Shown here piece by piece: positions 1 through 4,993 of a DNA stretch of 5,398 nucleotides. This DNA comes from an uncultured beta proteobacterium (GTDB lineage Bacteria > Pseudomonadota > Gammaproteobacteria > Burkholderiales > Burkholderiaceae_C), in NCBI GenBank assembly GCA_903958915.1, contig CAJBVC010000967.1:1-5398 (forward strand), given 5' to 3'. Position 1 is the first letter of the stretch; each line of letters begins with the position of its first letter. The notes under the pieces are model-generated. The model worked only from the letters and a program-made list of their open reading frames with translations, was not told where the DNA came from and did not search any database. Position numbers and translations under genes: made by a program.

Positions 1-1
1 A

Positions 2-1474
2 TCCACCTACAAAACCGTCAAGGAAGCATCTTCCACGGGGGAACTTGCATCGCAGCCCGCAGTGCTTGTCAACCAGCAGGTGGCCGACGCCAAGCGTCAG
101 GCATCGGAAGCGGCCAGACGCCTTGCCGATGCCTCCCAGCGCTACGGCAAAGAGCATCCCAAGTTCATGCAAGCTGATTCCGATGCCAAGTCTGCCAACG
201 AGAACCTGCAACGCCAGATCGAACTGGTAGTGGGTGGTATCACCAACGAATACGAGCGCGCTCGCAGCACCGAGAAAATGCTCGAAGGCGCCCTGGCCAC
301 TGCCCGTGGCAGCGTGCAAAACATCAACCGCAAAGAGTTCGAGCTCGGCGTGTTCGAGCGTGAAGTGGACTCCAACCGCCAGATGTACGACATGTTCTTG
401 AAGCGTGCCAAGGAAACCACGGTGGGGGGCGATCTGCAAAGTGTGGTGGCGCGCATTGTGGATCGCGCAGAACCACCCTCGTCTCCCATCAAACCCAAGA
501 AAGTGCTCATCATCGCAGTGGCTCTGTTTATGGGGCTGCTGGTAGGTGTCATGCTCGCACTCCTGATGGAGGTGCTCGACAACACCATGAAGTCCACCGA
601 AGACGTGGAAGTGCACCTGAAGCAGCCGCTCCTCACCGTGCTGCCCATGCTGGGCAAGAAGGAAGCGGACCGCGCCATCAGCGGCCGCTTGTTGTCAGAG
701 TCTCCCAACTCCTTGTACTCCGAGGGCATTCGCACCGCGCGCACCGGGGTGTTGCTCTCTTCGGTCGATCTGGCCACACGCACCTTGATTGTCACCTCCA
801 GTGTTCCCGGAGAAGGCAAAACCACCTTCTCGTGCAATCTGGCCATGGCGCACGCACTCACCAAGAAGACGTTGCTCATCGATGGCGACATGCGCCGCCC
901 CAGCGTTCACAAATCATACGGACTCGAGGCCACTTCGCTGGGCTTGTCGGAGCTCGTCGCCGGCACCGCCAAGCCCAGCGAATGCATTCAGCTGGCTCCA
1001 GACTCCAAGCTCAGCATCCTCACCTCAGGAGCCATTCCACCCAATCCGCTGGAGCTGCTGCATTCGGAGCGCTTTGCACGTGCCCTCGAAGAGTTATCCA
1101 AGCATTTTGAGATCATCATCATTGACTCTCCGCCGGTAGAGCTTGTCAGTGACGCATTGGTCATTGCTGCCCGTGCCAGCGGCCTCATCTTTGTTACCAA
1201 GGCACTTTCCACACCCTATCCCTTGGCGCGCAAATCGCTACTGCGCCTTCGCCGTGCGCATGTGCACATTGTGGGTGTGGTGCTCAACGCGCTGGACTTC
1301 AACAAAGCCGAAAAATACTACGGCGACTACTCTGGCTACGGCAAATACGGTTACGACAACTACGGCTCCAGCTACGGCGGTGCTTACGGCAAGGCCTACG
1401 GCGCAGCCAACACCTCCAAAGCCGCCAAGTCCACCAAGACCGCTGCGGCCGAACCGGCTGCTACCACTGCCTGA
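2..1474 (+). CDS. Wzc-type EPS chain-length determinant / tyrosine autokinase (5' partial)
   Basis: This is an inner-membrane bacterial tyrosine kinase that controls polymer length and export of an exopolysaccharide. The frame is open from base 2, so the start and roughly 250 N-terminal residues (first membrane segment, most of the Wzz domain) lie outside the window; 490 codons remain. In visible numbering there is a charged, coiled-coil-like stretch (about 20-110), a GNVR-type segment (about 113-143, EREVDSNRQMYD), a proline-rich link (PPSSPIKPKK) and a membrane helix (about 168-190). The cytoplasmic kinase follows: Walker A SVPGEGKTT (267-275, nt 800-826), Walker A' LLIDGDMRRP (291-300) and Walker B IIIIDSPP (371-378). 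The tail carries ten tyrosines (439-466), the expected autophosphorylation cluster. All key kinase motifs are intact. The next gene encodes a matching phosphatase. The internal GTG at 62 is not the true start. The family assignment is very secure; the polysaccharide made is unknown. Confidence 0.95.
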   Translation, partial: STYKTVKEASSTGELASQPAVLVNQQVADAKRQASEAARRLADASQRYGKEHPKFMQADSDAKSANENLQRQIELVVGGITNEYERARSTEKMLEGALATARGSVQNINRKEFELGVFEREVDSNRQMYDMFLKRAKETTVGGDLQSVVARIVDRAEPPSSPIKPKKVLIIAVALFMGLLVGVMLALLMEVLDNTMKSTEDVEVHLKQPLLTVLPMLGKKEADRAISGRLLSESPNSLYSEGIRTARTGVLLSSVDLATRTLIVTSSVPGEGKTTFSCNLAMAHALTKKTLLIDGDMRRPSVHKSYGLEATSLGLSELVAGTAKPSECIQLAPDSKLSILTSGAIPPNPLELLHSERFARALEELSKHFEIIIIDSPPVELVSDALVIAARASGLIFVTKALSTPYPLARKSLLRLRRAHVHIVGVVLNALDFNKAEKYYGDYSGYGKYGYDNYGSSYGGAYGKAYGAANTSKAAKSTKTAAAEPAATTA

Positions 1475-1479
1475 ATGTC

Positions 1480-2205
1480 GTGATCGATCTGCATTGCCAC
1501 CTGCTGCCTGGCATTGACGACGGACCCGAGACGCTCAACGAAGCGCTGGATCTGGCCCGTGCTGCGGTGGCCGATGGCATCACCCACTCGGTGCTCACAT
1601 CGCACGTGCATCCCGAGCGCTACCCCAACCAGCGCAGCAACCTGGAAGTTGCGGTCGCTGCTTTTGCTGCGGCACTTGCACAAGCTGAAATACCCCTGGT
1701 GGTGCGTACCGGTTGCGAAGCACGGCTGTGCCCTGAACTCATCGACCTGGTGGCCGACAACCAGGTACCGTTTCTGGGCGAAGTTGCTGGTTTTCGCATC
1801 CTGTTGCTCGAGTTTCCCCACCAGATGGTTCCAATAGGCAGCATCCGCTTTATCAGCAGCCTGCTGCGCATGCGCATTCGCCCGCTGATTGCGCACCCCG
1901 AGCGCAACAAAACCATCATGGCCCACCCTGAAAAGATCCGTGAATTCACCGATGCCGGATGCTGGTTGCAGATTACCGCAGGCTCCTTGGTCGGGCGCTT
2001 CGGTGAGCCGGCAAAAGAGGCCGCCATCACCCTCATTGACCAGGGCCACACCTGCCTCATTGCCAGTGATGCACACGACCTTAACAACCGCCCGCCCCTG
2101 CTGAGCGAAGGTTTCAGCGCGTTGCGTGCACGCTTTGGTGAGGCCGCCGCACATGCCATGGCCATCGCCCGACCAGCACAAATCTGGGGTGCGACGCCGG
2201 TATGA
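1480..2205 (+). CDS. PHP-family tyrosine-protein phosphatase (CpsB/YwqE/CapC type)
   Basis: This is a metal-dependent phosphotyrosine phosphatase of the polymerase-and-histidinol-phosphatase fold, predicted cytoplasmic, which would dephosphorylate the tyrosine tail of the upstream kinase. At 241 residues it has the usual family length. The expected metal-site motifs are present: DLHCH (3-7), GIDDG (11-15), SHVHPERY (41-48), GCEARL with Glu80, LLLEFP with Glu111, AHPERN with His139, and SDAHD with Asp197/His199. The GTG at 1480 is chosen because it places the DLHxH motif at residue 3, where the family has it; the ATG at 1475 is out of frame and meets a stop after one codon. No clear Shine-Dalgarno sequence is seen, and the kinase stop lies only 5 nt upstream, so translational coupling is likely. 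The stop overlaps the next ATG (ATGA, 2202-2205). Catalysis is inferred from the motifs. Confidence 0.93.
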   Translation: MIDLHCHLLPGIDDGPETLNEALDLARAAVADGITHSVLTSHVHPERYPNQRSNLEVAVAAFAAALAQAEIPLVVRTGCEARLCPELIDLVADNQVPFLGEVAGFRILLLEFPHQMVPIGSIRFISSLLRMRIRPLIAHPERNKTIMAHPEKIREFTDAGCWLQITAGSLVGRFGEPAKEAAITLIDQGHTCLIASDAHDLNNRPPLLSEGFSALRARFGEAAAHAMAIARPAQIWGATPV

Positions 2206-2882
2206 ATCGCCTCACGTTGCCACAACGCCTCATGCTGGTGGTTGGTTTAGCCCTGCTGCTGGCATTGATGGGAGCGAGCCTATTTCAAAGCGTGCGGGTG
2301 GGGTGGGCCGATGCAAACAGCCTGGGTGCACGATGGCTGGTGAGCGAGTGGCGCGAATCACGGGGGCCAGGGTTCACACCCGAGCGCTGGCAGCAGGCAC
2401 GCGACGTGTTGACATCCACACTGAGCATCACACCCGACAACCCCCAACTCTACGACGACCTTGGCTTCCTGCACGCGTCTCGTGCGCAGCTGTTGGGCTA
2501 TGGTGAGCCGGGCAGCCCCCTGCGCATCTATCAGGAAAAGCTGCTTGAGGAATCGATCGTCCACTACCGACAGGCTACGGTTCTGCGGCCTACCTTTCCC
2601 TTTAGCTGGGCCTACCTGGCCATGGCCAAGGACCTGCGCGGACAGGACGATGCGGAACTCTGGCTTGCGTTTGACAAAGCACTGCGCTTTGGCTACACCG
2701 AATCGGCCGTTCGCATCGTACTAACCCACATTGCCTGCGCCCACTGGGACGAGCTCTCGCCCCAGAGAAAGCAAGGCATCATCCACATGGTGGAAGTCGC
2801 GCCACTCAAAGCCCGCGGAAAGCTCCTCGACATCGGCTACGACAAGGGCATCGTGCTGGTGCCGCGCCTGCGCGCCGGCTAG
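2202..2882 (+). CDS. Membrane-anchored TPR-like polysaccharide biosynthesis protein (VpsP-like)
   Basis: This 226-residue protein probably acts with the EPS machinery at the inner membrane. A single hydrophobic helix (about 10-29) follows a short basic N-terminus (Arg3, Arg9), which suggests an anchor with the rest in the periplasm. The remainder is soluble and helical with TPR-like phrasing: a block around YDDLGFLHASRAQ (about 87-99), one around SIVHYRQATVLRP (about 118-130), then FSWAYLAMAKDLRGQ and WLAFDKALRFGY. This pattern and the place at the end of an EPS operon match what I remember as VpsP-family proteins; that name rests on resemblance, not a search. The ATG overlaps the phosphatase stop by 4 nt. 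A GGGG at 2186-2189 is too far upstream to be a good ribosome site, so coupled translation is expected. The TAG stop directly abuts the stop of the convergent lapG-like gene. A generic TPR protein is the main alternative. Confidence 0.8.
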   Translation: MNRLTLPQRLMLVVGLALLLALMGASLFQSVRVGWADANSLGARWLVSEWRESRGPGFTPERWQQARDVLTSTLSITPDNPQLYDDLGFLHASRAQLLGYGEPGSPLRIYQEKLLEESIVHYRQATVLRPTFPFSWAYLAMAKDLRGQDDAELWLAFDKALRFGYTESAVRIVLTHIACAHWDELSPQRKQGIIHMVEVAPLKARGKLLDIGYDKGIVLVPRLRAG

Positions 2883-3563
2883 CTACAACTTCTGCTCTTT
2901 GGCCAGCTTGTCGAGCAAGTCGCGCCACAAACGCACATTGCTGGCGCCACCCTTTTTGCCGGGGCCGGTTGCGGTCCACAAATCGTCGTCATTGAAGCTG
3001 TAGACCGGCTCCAGATCCGGCCGCTCGGATGCCGGGCGAATATCGTTCATCAGGTTGTCCAGAATCAGCGGCTCGGCATCCGGCGTGGCGTAGTAGGCCA
3101 GCACCATGTGCGACTCCCCCAGCTTCAGGGCACGCACATAGGTAATGCGCAGCTTCTCGATGGGAATGCCGCTCTCCTTGAGCGAGAGGTATTTGCCCAC
3201 CGAATAGTCTTCGCAGTCGCCACCAAATGAGCCCAGCATCTCGATGGGTGTGGCCCAGTAGTCTTCCACGCCCCAATGCTTGATGTCATTCACGTAAGTG
3301 ACCTGGTTGAAAAACCCGTTCACGTTTTTGAGGCTGACAGTATCGGCACGCCCTTTGGCAGCGGCGGCCTTGCTGTCACGCACCAGGCGCTGCCACACCT
3401 GCATGCGTGGTGTGGCCTCGGCACCCCACTTCTTTTCCACAAAATGGATGAGGTTGGCGGAAAAATCCACCAACCCGGCCCAGCCCGGCAGTGCAATCAA
3501 CCCAAATGCCAGCAGCAGGCCACCTGTGCCTAAACGCCCGCGCCAACGCTCTGGCAAATGCAT
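2883..3563 (-). CDS. lapG: LapG-like periplasmic transglutaminase-fold cysteine protease
   Basis: This 226-residue protein belongs to the bacterial transglutaminase-like cysteine protease family (BTLCP, LapG). LapG cuts the N-terminal region of giant RTX-type adhesins and so releases cells from biofilm; it is normally held inactive by the c-di-GMP receptor LapD. A signal-peptide-like N-terminus is visible: three arginines, a hydrophobic run (about 15-28) and a possible cleavage near Trp28-Ala29. The catalytic triad is Cys117 in GGDCEDY, His152 in ESHMVLAYY and Asp169 in LILDNLM; the Cys-His and His-Asp spacings (35 and 17) agree with those I recall for characterised LapG. Asp116, Glu118 and Asp119 match the calcium-binding positions. 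Before the ATG there is a GGAG (3568-3571) with a short 4-nt spacer. No lapD or adhesin gene lies in the window; downstream is the convergent EPS operon. The fold and catalytic site are secure, the adhesin-cleaving role is inferred. Confidence 0.9.
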   Translation of the reverse strand: MHLPERWRGRLGTGGLLLAFGLIALPGWAGLVDFSANLIHFVEKKWGAEATPRMQVWQRLVRDSKAAAAKGRADTVSLKNVNGFFNQVTYVNDIKHWGVEDYWATPIEMLGSFGGDCEDYSVGKYLSLKESGIPIEKLRITYVRALKLGESHMVLAYYATPDAEPLILDNLMNDIRPASERPDLEPVYSFNDDDLWTATGPGKKGGASNVRLWRDLLDKLAKEQKL

Positions 3564-3743
3564 GTCGCTCCATTTCTTCGTGAAGCACGCATCTTAATCG
3601 CCATTGCCCGCAAGTTCATGCCAGTCCCATTGCGGCACGTGGCGGGCAATAGCGAAGCGAACCTGCGCGAAATCTTCATAGCCAAATGTGCCACTAGCGC
3701 CCGTGGATAGTGCGGAAGCAGCTATGCATTTGAGAGCAAATAG
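3558..3743. other. Gap upstream of lapG-like gene with mirror-image short open frames
   Basis: The stretch upstream of the lapG-like start holds no gene I recognise. Two short frames are open in register on opposite strands. On the minus strand a 49-codon frame without a usable start ends at TAA 3594-3596; its last part reads convincingly as protein (FAQVRFAIARHVPQW, then DWHELAGNGD). On the plus strand a 50-codon frame runs from ATG 3558 to TAG 3708-3710. The upstream part of both overlaps a dispersed repeat copy (3674-3741), so at most about 27 minus-strand codons could be the true 3' end of a lost gene. GC at third positions slightly favours the plus frame, so neither is settled. Confidence that either is a functional gene is low. 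Confidence 0.25.
3674..3741. repeat. Dispersed/direct repeat copy B, at toxin 3' end
   Basis: This is one of two similar copies in the same orientation; the other is at 4408-4476. The 32-bp core (3683-3714) matches 4418-4449 at 26 of 32 positions by hand alignment, sharing CAAATG, AGCGC and CGTGGATA. With a 3-nt gap the match continues through GAAGC..CTA and ends near AGC.AAAT. The copy overlaps the last codons and the TAG stop of the broken toxin gene (3722-3724). It resembles a short intergenic repeat I remember as common in Comamonadaceae chromosomes; that family assignment is from memory only. Confidence 0.65.
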
Positions 3744-4067
3744 TCACCTGGCGTAATGATGGGAACACCGCGCCAGGGGTGCAGTACCAGCAAGTCTGCA
3801 TCACTGCTGATCAGTGCGTCTGCAGAACTTGCCAAGACCAGCGCCAAAAACGGATTGTCTTTTGGGTCGCGGCACGTAGGCACTACGTTGGCTTCGTCTT
3901 CAGCAGACACAGGCACCATCAGCGCCAATGACCGCACCAGCCCTACGAACGCACAACTCACCCACCGATGCGGCTTGCACAAGCGCCCTATGTGGCACAG
4001 AGCCCACGCGCAAGGCGGCGCTCACCAAAGTGCTGGTATCCAGCACCACCCGACGCAAACCGCTCAC
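3722..4067 (-). pseudogene. PIN-domain toxin (COG1569-like), frameshifted by internal deletion
   Basis: This is a broken toxin gene of the PIN ribonuclease family. The N-terminal part starts at GTG 4067, overlapping the antitoxin stop by 4 nt (GTGA), and reads MSGLRRVVLDTSTLVSAALR, the classic first PIN strand with its acidic Asp10. It stays in a credible frame to GELCV (about nt 3950), then runs into TGA at 3900-3902 (55 codons). The rest of the domain continues in another frame from about 3952: AFVGLVRSLA, CRDPKDNPFL and LISSDADLL, ending at TAG 3722-3724. Together the parts give about 116 residues, against roughly 140 for intact relatives. About 25-30 residues are missing at the junction, including the region that carries the second catalytic acid. 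The net loss must be 3n+2 bases. The ATG at 3982 starts a spurious 86-codon frame. An active nuclease is very unlikely. Confidence 0.85.
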
Positions 4068-4339
4068 CGCAAGGCCTTGACCATGCCCACTACGTCTTCA
4101 TCCGTCAGCCCGGCGGCAGCAGGCAAAGCGGTGGCTGCCGCCTGCTTGCTCCAGGCATCCAGGGCTTGCACTGCGGCGGAGCGCTTGCGCCGCGCATCCT
4201 GCAAATCTTGCATATCGCGCGGGGAAATAATGAATGCCGCCGTGCGGCCATGCCGGGTAATGGTGACCGGCTCGCGCTGCACGGTATCGAGCAATTGCCC
4301 AAAGCGGTTTTGGGCATCCATTGATGTCACAGTGATCAT
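4064..4339 (-). CDS. Phd/YefM-family antitoxin
   Basis: This 91-residue protein is a type II antitoxin of the Phd/YefM family, which binds its own operator through the N-terminal domain and blocks its toxin through the C-terminal tail. The N-terminus has the family pattern: MITVTSMDAQNRFGQLLD, then EPVTITRHGRTAAFIISP (about 25-42), the helix and sheet of the DNA-binding fold. The C-terminal half (about 43-91) is helical and ends in DEDVVGMVKALR. The start at 4339 is chosen because it begins the family fold and has AGGAG (4347-4351) at a 7-nt spacing; an in-frame ATG at 4420 would add 27 unrelated residues that read through the promoter and operator. The stop overlaps the toxin GTG by 4 nt. 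Because the toxin is broken, this antitoxin is effectively an orphan that could still act as a repressor or neutralise related toxins elsewhere. Confidence 0.92.
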   Translation of the reverse strand: MITVTSMDAQNRFGQLLDTVQREPVTITRHGRTAAFIISPRDMQDLQDARRKRSAAVQALDAWSKQAAATALPAAAGLTDEDVVGMVKALR

Positions 4340-4346
4340 GGGGCGA

Positions 4347-4351
4347 CTCCT
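4347..4351 (-). promoter_or_regulatory. Ribosome binding site of antitoxin
   Basis: AGGAG on the minus strand lies 7 nt before the ATG at 4339. It decides between this start and the in-frame ATG at 4420. Confidence 0.8.
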
Positions 4352-4358
4352 AGAACTA

Positions 4359-4378
4359 GCTAACCTGTACAGTATAGC
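4359..4378. promoter_or_regulatory. Palindromic operator over -10 box of the toxin-antitoxin promoter
   Basis: A 20-bp imperfect palindrome has a perfect 8-bp centre, CTGTACAG (4365-4372), and concentric arms GCTA (4359-4362) and TAGC (4375-4378); 16 of 20 positions are symmetric. On the minus strand TATACT (4376-4371) is a good -10 box inside the palindrome and would start transcription about 25 nt before the antitoxin ATG. No convincing -35 box is seen. TGTACA is the core that I recall for operators bound by YefM-YoeB, so binding by the adjacent Phd/YefM protein is a natural inference. No second TGTACA is nearby. Confidence 0.65.
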
Positions 4379-4407
4379 CTCAACCTGGGCAGCCTGGTTG
4401 GGTAGTG

Positions 4408-4476
4408 CTTCAATGGTCAAATGGGCCTCCAGCGCACGTGGATAAAGCGTGAGAAGCTCCTAAAAGCGTAGCGAAT
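4408..4476. repeat. Dispersed/direct repeat copy A, upstream of antitoxin
   Basis: This partner of the copy at 3674-3741 lies in the same orientation 735 bp away. The core 4418-4449 shares 26 of 32 bases with 3683-3714; flanking matches include CTTCA at the left edge, and GAAGC..CTA and AGCGAAT at the right. It sits between the antitoxin promoter and the end of the neighbouring membrane-protein gene. Together the two copies bracket the whole toxin-antitoxin module. The edges are approximate. Confidence 0.65.
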
Positions 4477-4493
4477 CCCAGGCCTGCTAGCGC
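4461..4493 (-). terminator. Possible Rho-independent terminator of the small membrane protein gene
   Basis: On the minus strand GCGCTAGC (4493-4486) can pair with GCTACGC (4472-4466) in a 7-bp stem with one bulged C and a 13-nt loop, followed at once by TTTTA (4465-4461). The stem includes the TAG stop codon of the gene at 4487-4900. The T-run is short and the loop large, and the region overlaps a repeat copy, so this is only a candidate. Confidence 0.4.
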
Positions 4494-4900
4494 AAAAACT
4501 CCTGCTGAAACCACCCCCACACGCCAAAAGAAAAGCCGGGAATCAGATCAATGCCCAGGGCAGACTTCAGGATGTACAGCACAAAAATACCCAGCAACGT
4601 AGACACCAGCAATAAGGCCGCCAGAAATATCGCCATGCTCAGGCGCTGAATCTGGCGCTCGCGGTCAGTAAGCACACGACGGTTGCGGCCTGCCAGAAAC
4701 ACAAAGTAGTACTGCCAGCGCCACCACTTGAGCGTCCAGCGGGCGTCAACAGCATGGGTGCCCCAGGCTCTGCCACCCAGCGCGATTTTGAGCGCCACCA
4801 ACTGCTCGTCACTAAAGCTGGCCCGCATGTCCCGGGGTACTTTGTCCAGCAGTTTGGTAACCACCGGGTCTGACTGAATGGCTGAAATAGTTTGTGTCAC
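4487..4900 (-). CDS. Small inner-membrane protein of unknown function
   Basis: This 137-residue protein is predicted to sit in the inner membrane; I do not know its function. The N-terminal half is polar (DPVVTKLLDKVPRDM, 11-25; SDEQLVALKIALGGR, 30-44). An aromatic-rich segment follows (WTLKWWRWQYYFVFLAGRN, 55-73), then a basic, charged stretch (RRVLTDRERQIQR). A strong hydrophobic helix spans about 87-111, and the C-terminus is aromatic (GVWGWFQQEFLR). The order suggests a cytoplasmic N-terminal module and one firm membrane helix, with a possible second in the aromatic segment. I vaguely recall the module before the first membrane segment from other proteobacterial proteins of unknown function. 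The GTG at 4900 is chosen because AGGGAG (4906-4911) lies 5 nt upstream and the protein character begins there; the frame is open further upstream, but that sequence is antisense to the divergent gene. A possible terminator follows the stop. Confidence 0.75.
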   Translation of the reverse strand: MTQTISAIQSDPVVTKLLDKVPRDMRASFSDEQLVALKIALGGRAWGTHAVDARWTLKWWRWQYYFVFLAGRNRRVLTDRERQIQRLSMAIFLAALLLVSTLLGIFVLYILKSALGIDLIPGFSFGVWGWFQQEFLR

Positions 4901-4905
4901 ATAAG

Positions 4906-4911
4906 CTCCCT
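4906..4911 (-). promoter_or_regulatory. Ribosome binding site deciding a GTG start
   Basis: AGGGAG on the minus strand stands 5 nt before GTG 4900. The overlapping ATG (4902-4900) is followed directly by TGA, so GTG is the only sensible start near this site. Confidence 0.75.
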
Positions 4912-4981
4912 GGTGACCGCTCTTGCAATGACGGCTGCACACCGTGCACTGTACTATGATGCCGACACAAAAATGACCATC

Positions 4982-4988
4982 GGGAGGG
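4982..4988 (+). promoter_or_regulatory. Ribosome binding site of the exported protein gene
   Basis: GGGAGGG lies 5 nt before ATG 4994. It favours this start over the in-frame ATG at 4973, which would put the site inside the gene and push the signal peptide seven residues inward. Confidence 0.8.
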
Positions 4989-4993
4989 CTTGC

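Larger units (their letters stand above)
4901..4993. promoter_or_regulatory. Divergent intergenic region, promoters not resolved
   Basis: This 93-bp region must hold the promoters of both divergent genes. On the plus strand TATGAT (4955-4960) is a -10-like hexamer 33 nt before the ATG, but no -35 box sits at a normal distance; TTGCAA (4923-4928) is too far away. A short inverted repeat, TGCAC-ACC-GTGCA (about 4935-4947), could be a weak operator. No clear minus-strand promoter is seen. Confidence 0.35.

Noticed and set aside
142..891. 249-codon open frame on the minus strand inside the kinase gene
   Set aside because: It lies antisense to a gene with clear kinase motifs and has low-complexity Ser/Arg-rich composition; a shadow of GC-rich codon use.
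1396..2225. Long minus-strand frames opposite the phosphatase gene (1396-2181 and 1620-2225)
   Set aside because: The plus frame carries a complete set of PHP metal motifs; the antisense frames have no recognisable domain.
3722..3982. 86-residue protein starting at ATG 3982
   Set aside because: Its first ten residues are out-of-frame readings of the PIN N-terminal half; the rest is the PIN C-terminal half, so it is part of the pseudogene.
4340..4420. Extended antitoxin start at 4420
   Set aside because: The additional 27 residues are outside the family fold and would read through the promoter and operator; AGGAG supports 4339.
3756..4445. 229-codon plus-strand frame across the toxin-antitoxin module
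   Set aside because: It is antisense to a recognisable PIN domain and Phd/YefM antitoxin and shows no protein-like pattern of its own.
4471..4500. Third copy of the dispersed repeat near GCTAGCGC (4486-4493)
   Set aside because: Only the AGCGC core is shared; the rest does not align, and the bases are better explained by the gene end and hairpin.
4973..4993. Upstream in-frame ATG at 4973 for the exported protein
   Set aside because: The ribosome site at 4982-4988 would fall inside the gene, and the signal peptide fits better from 4994.
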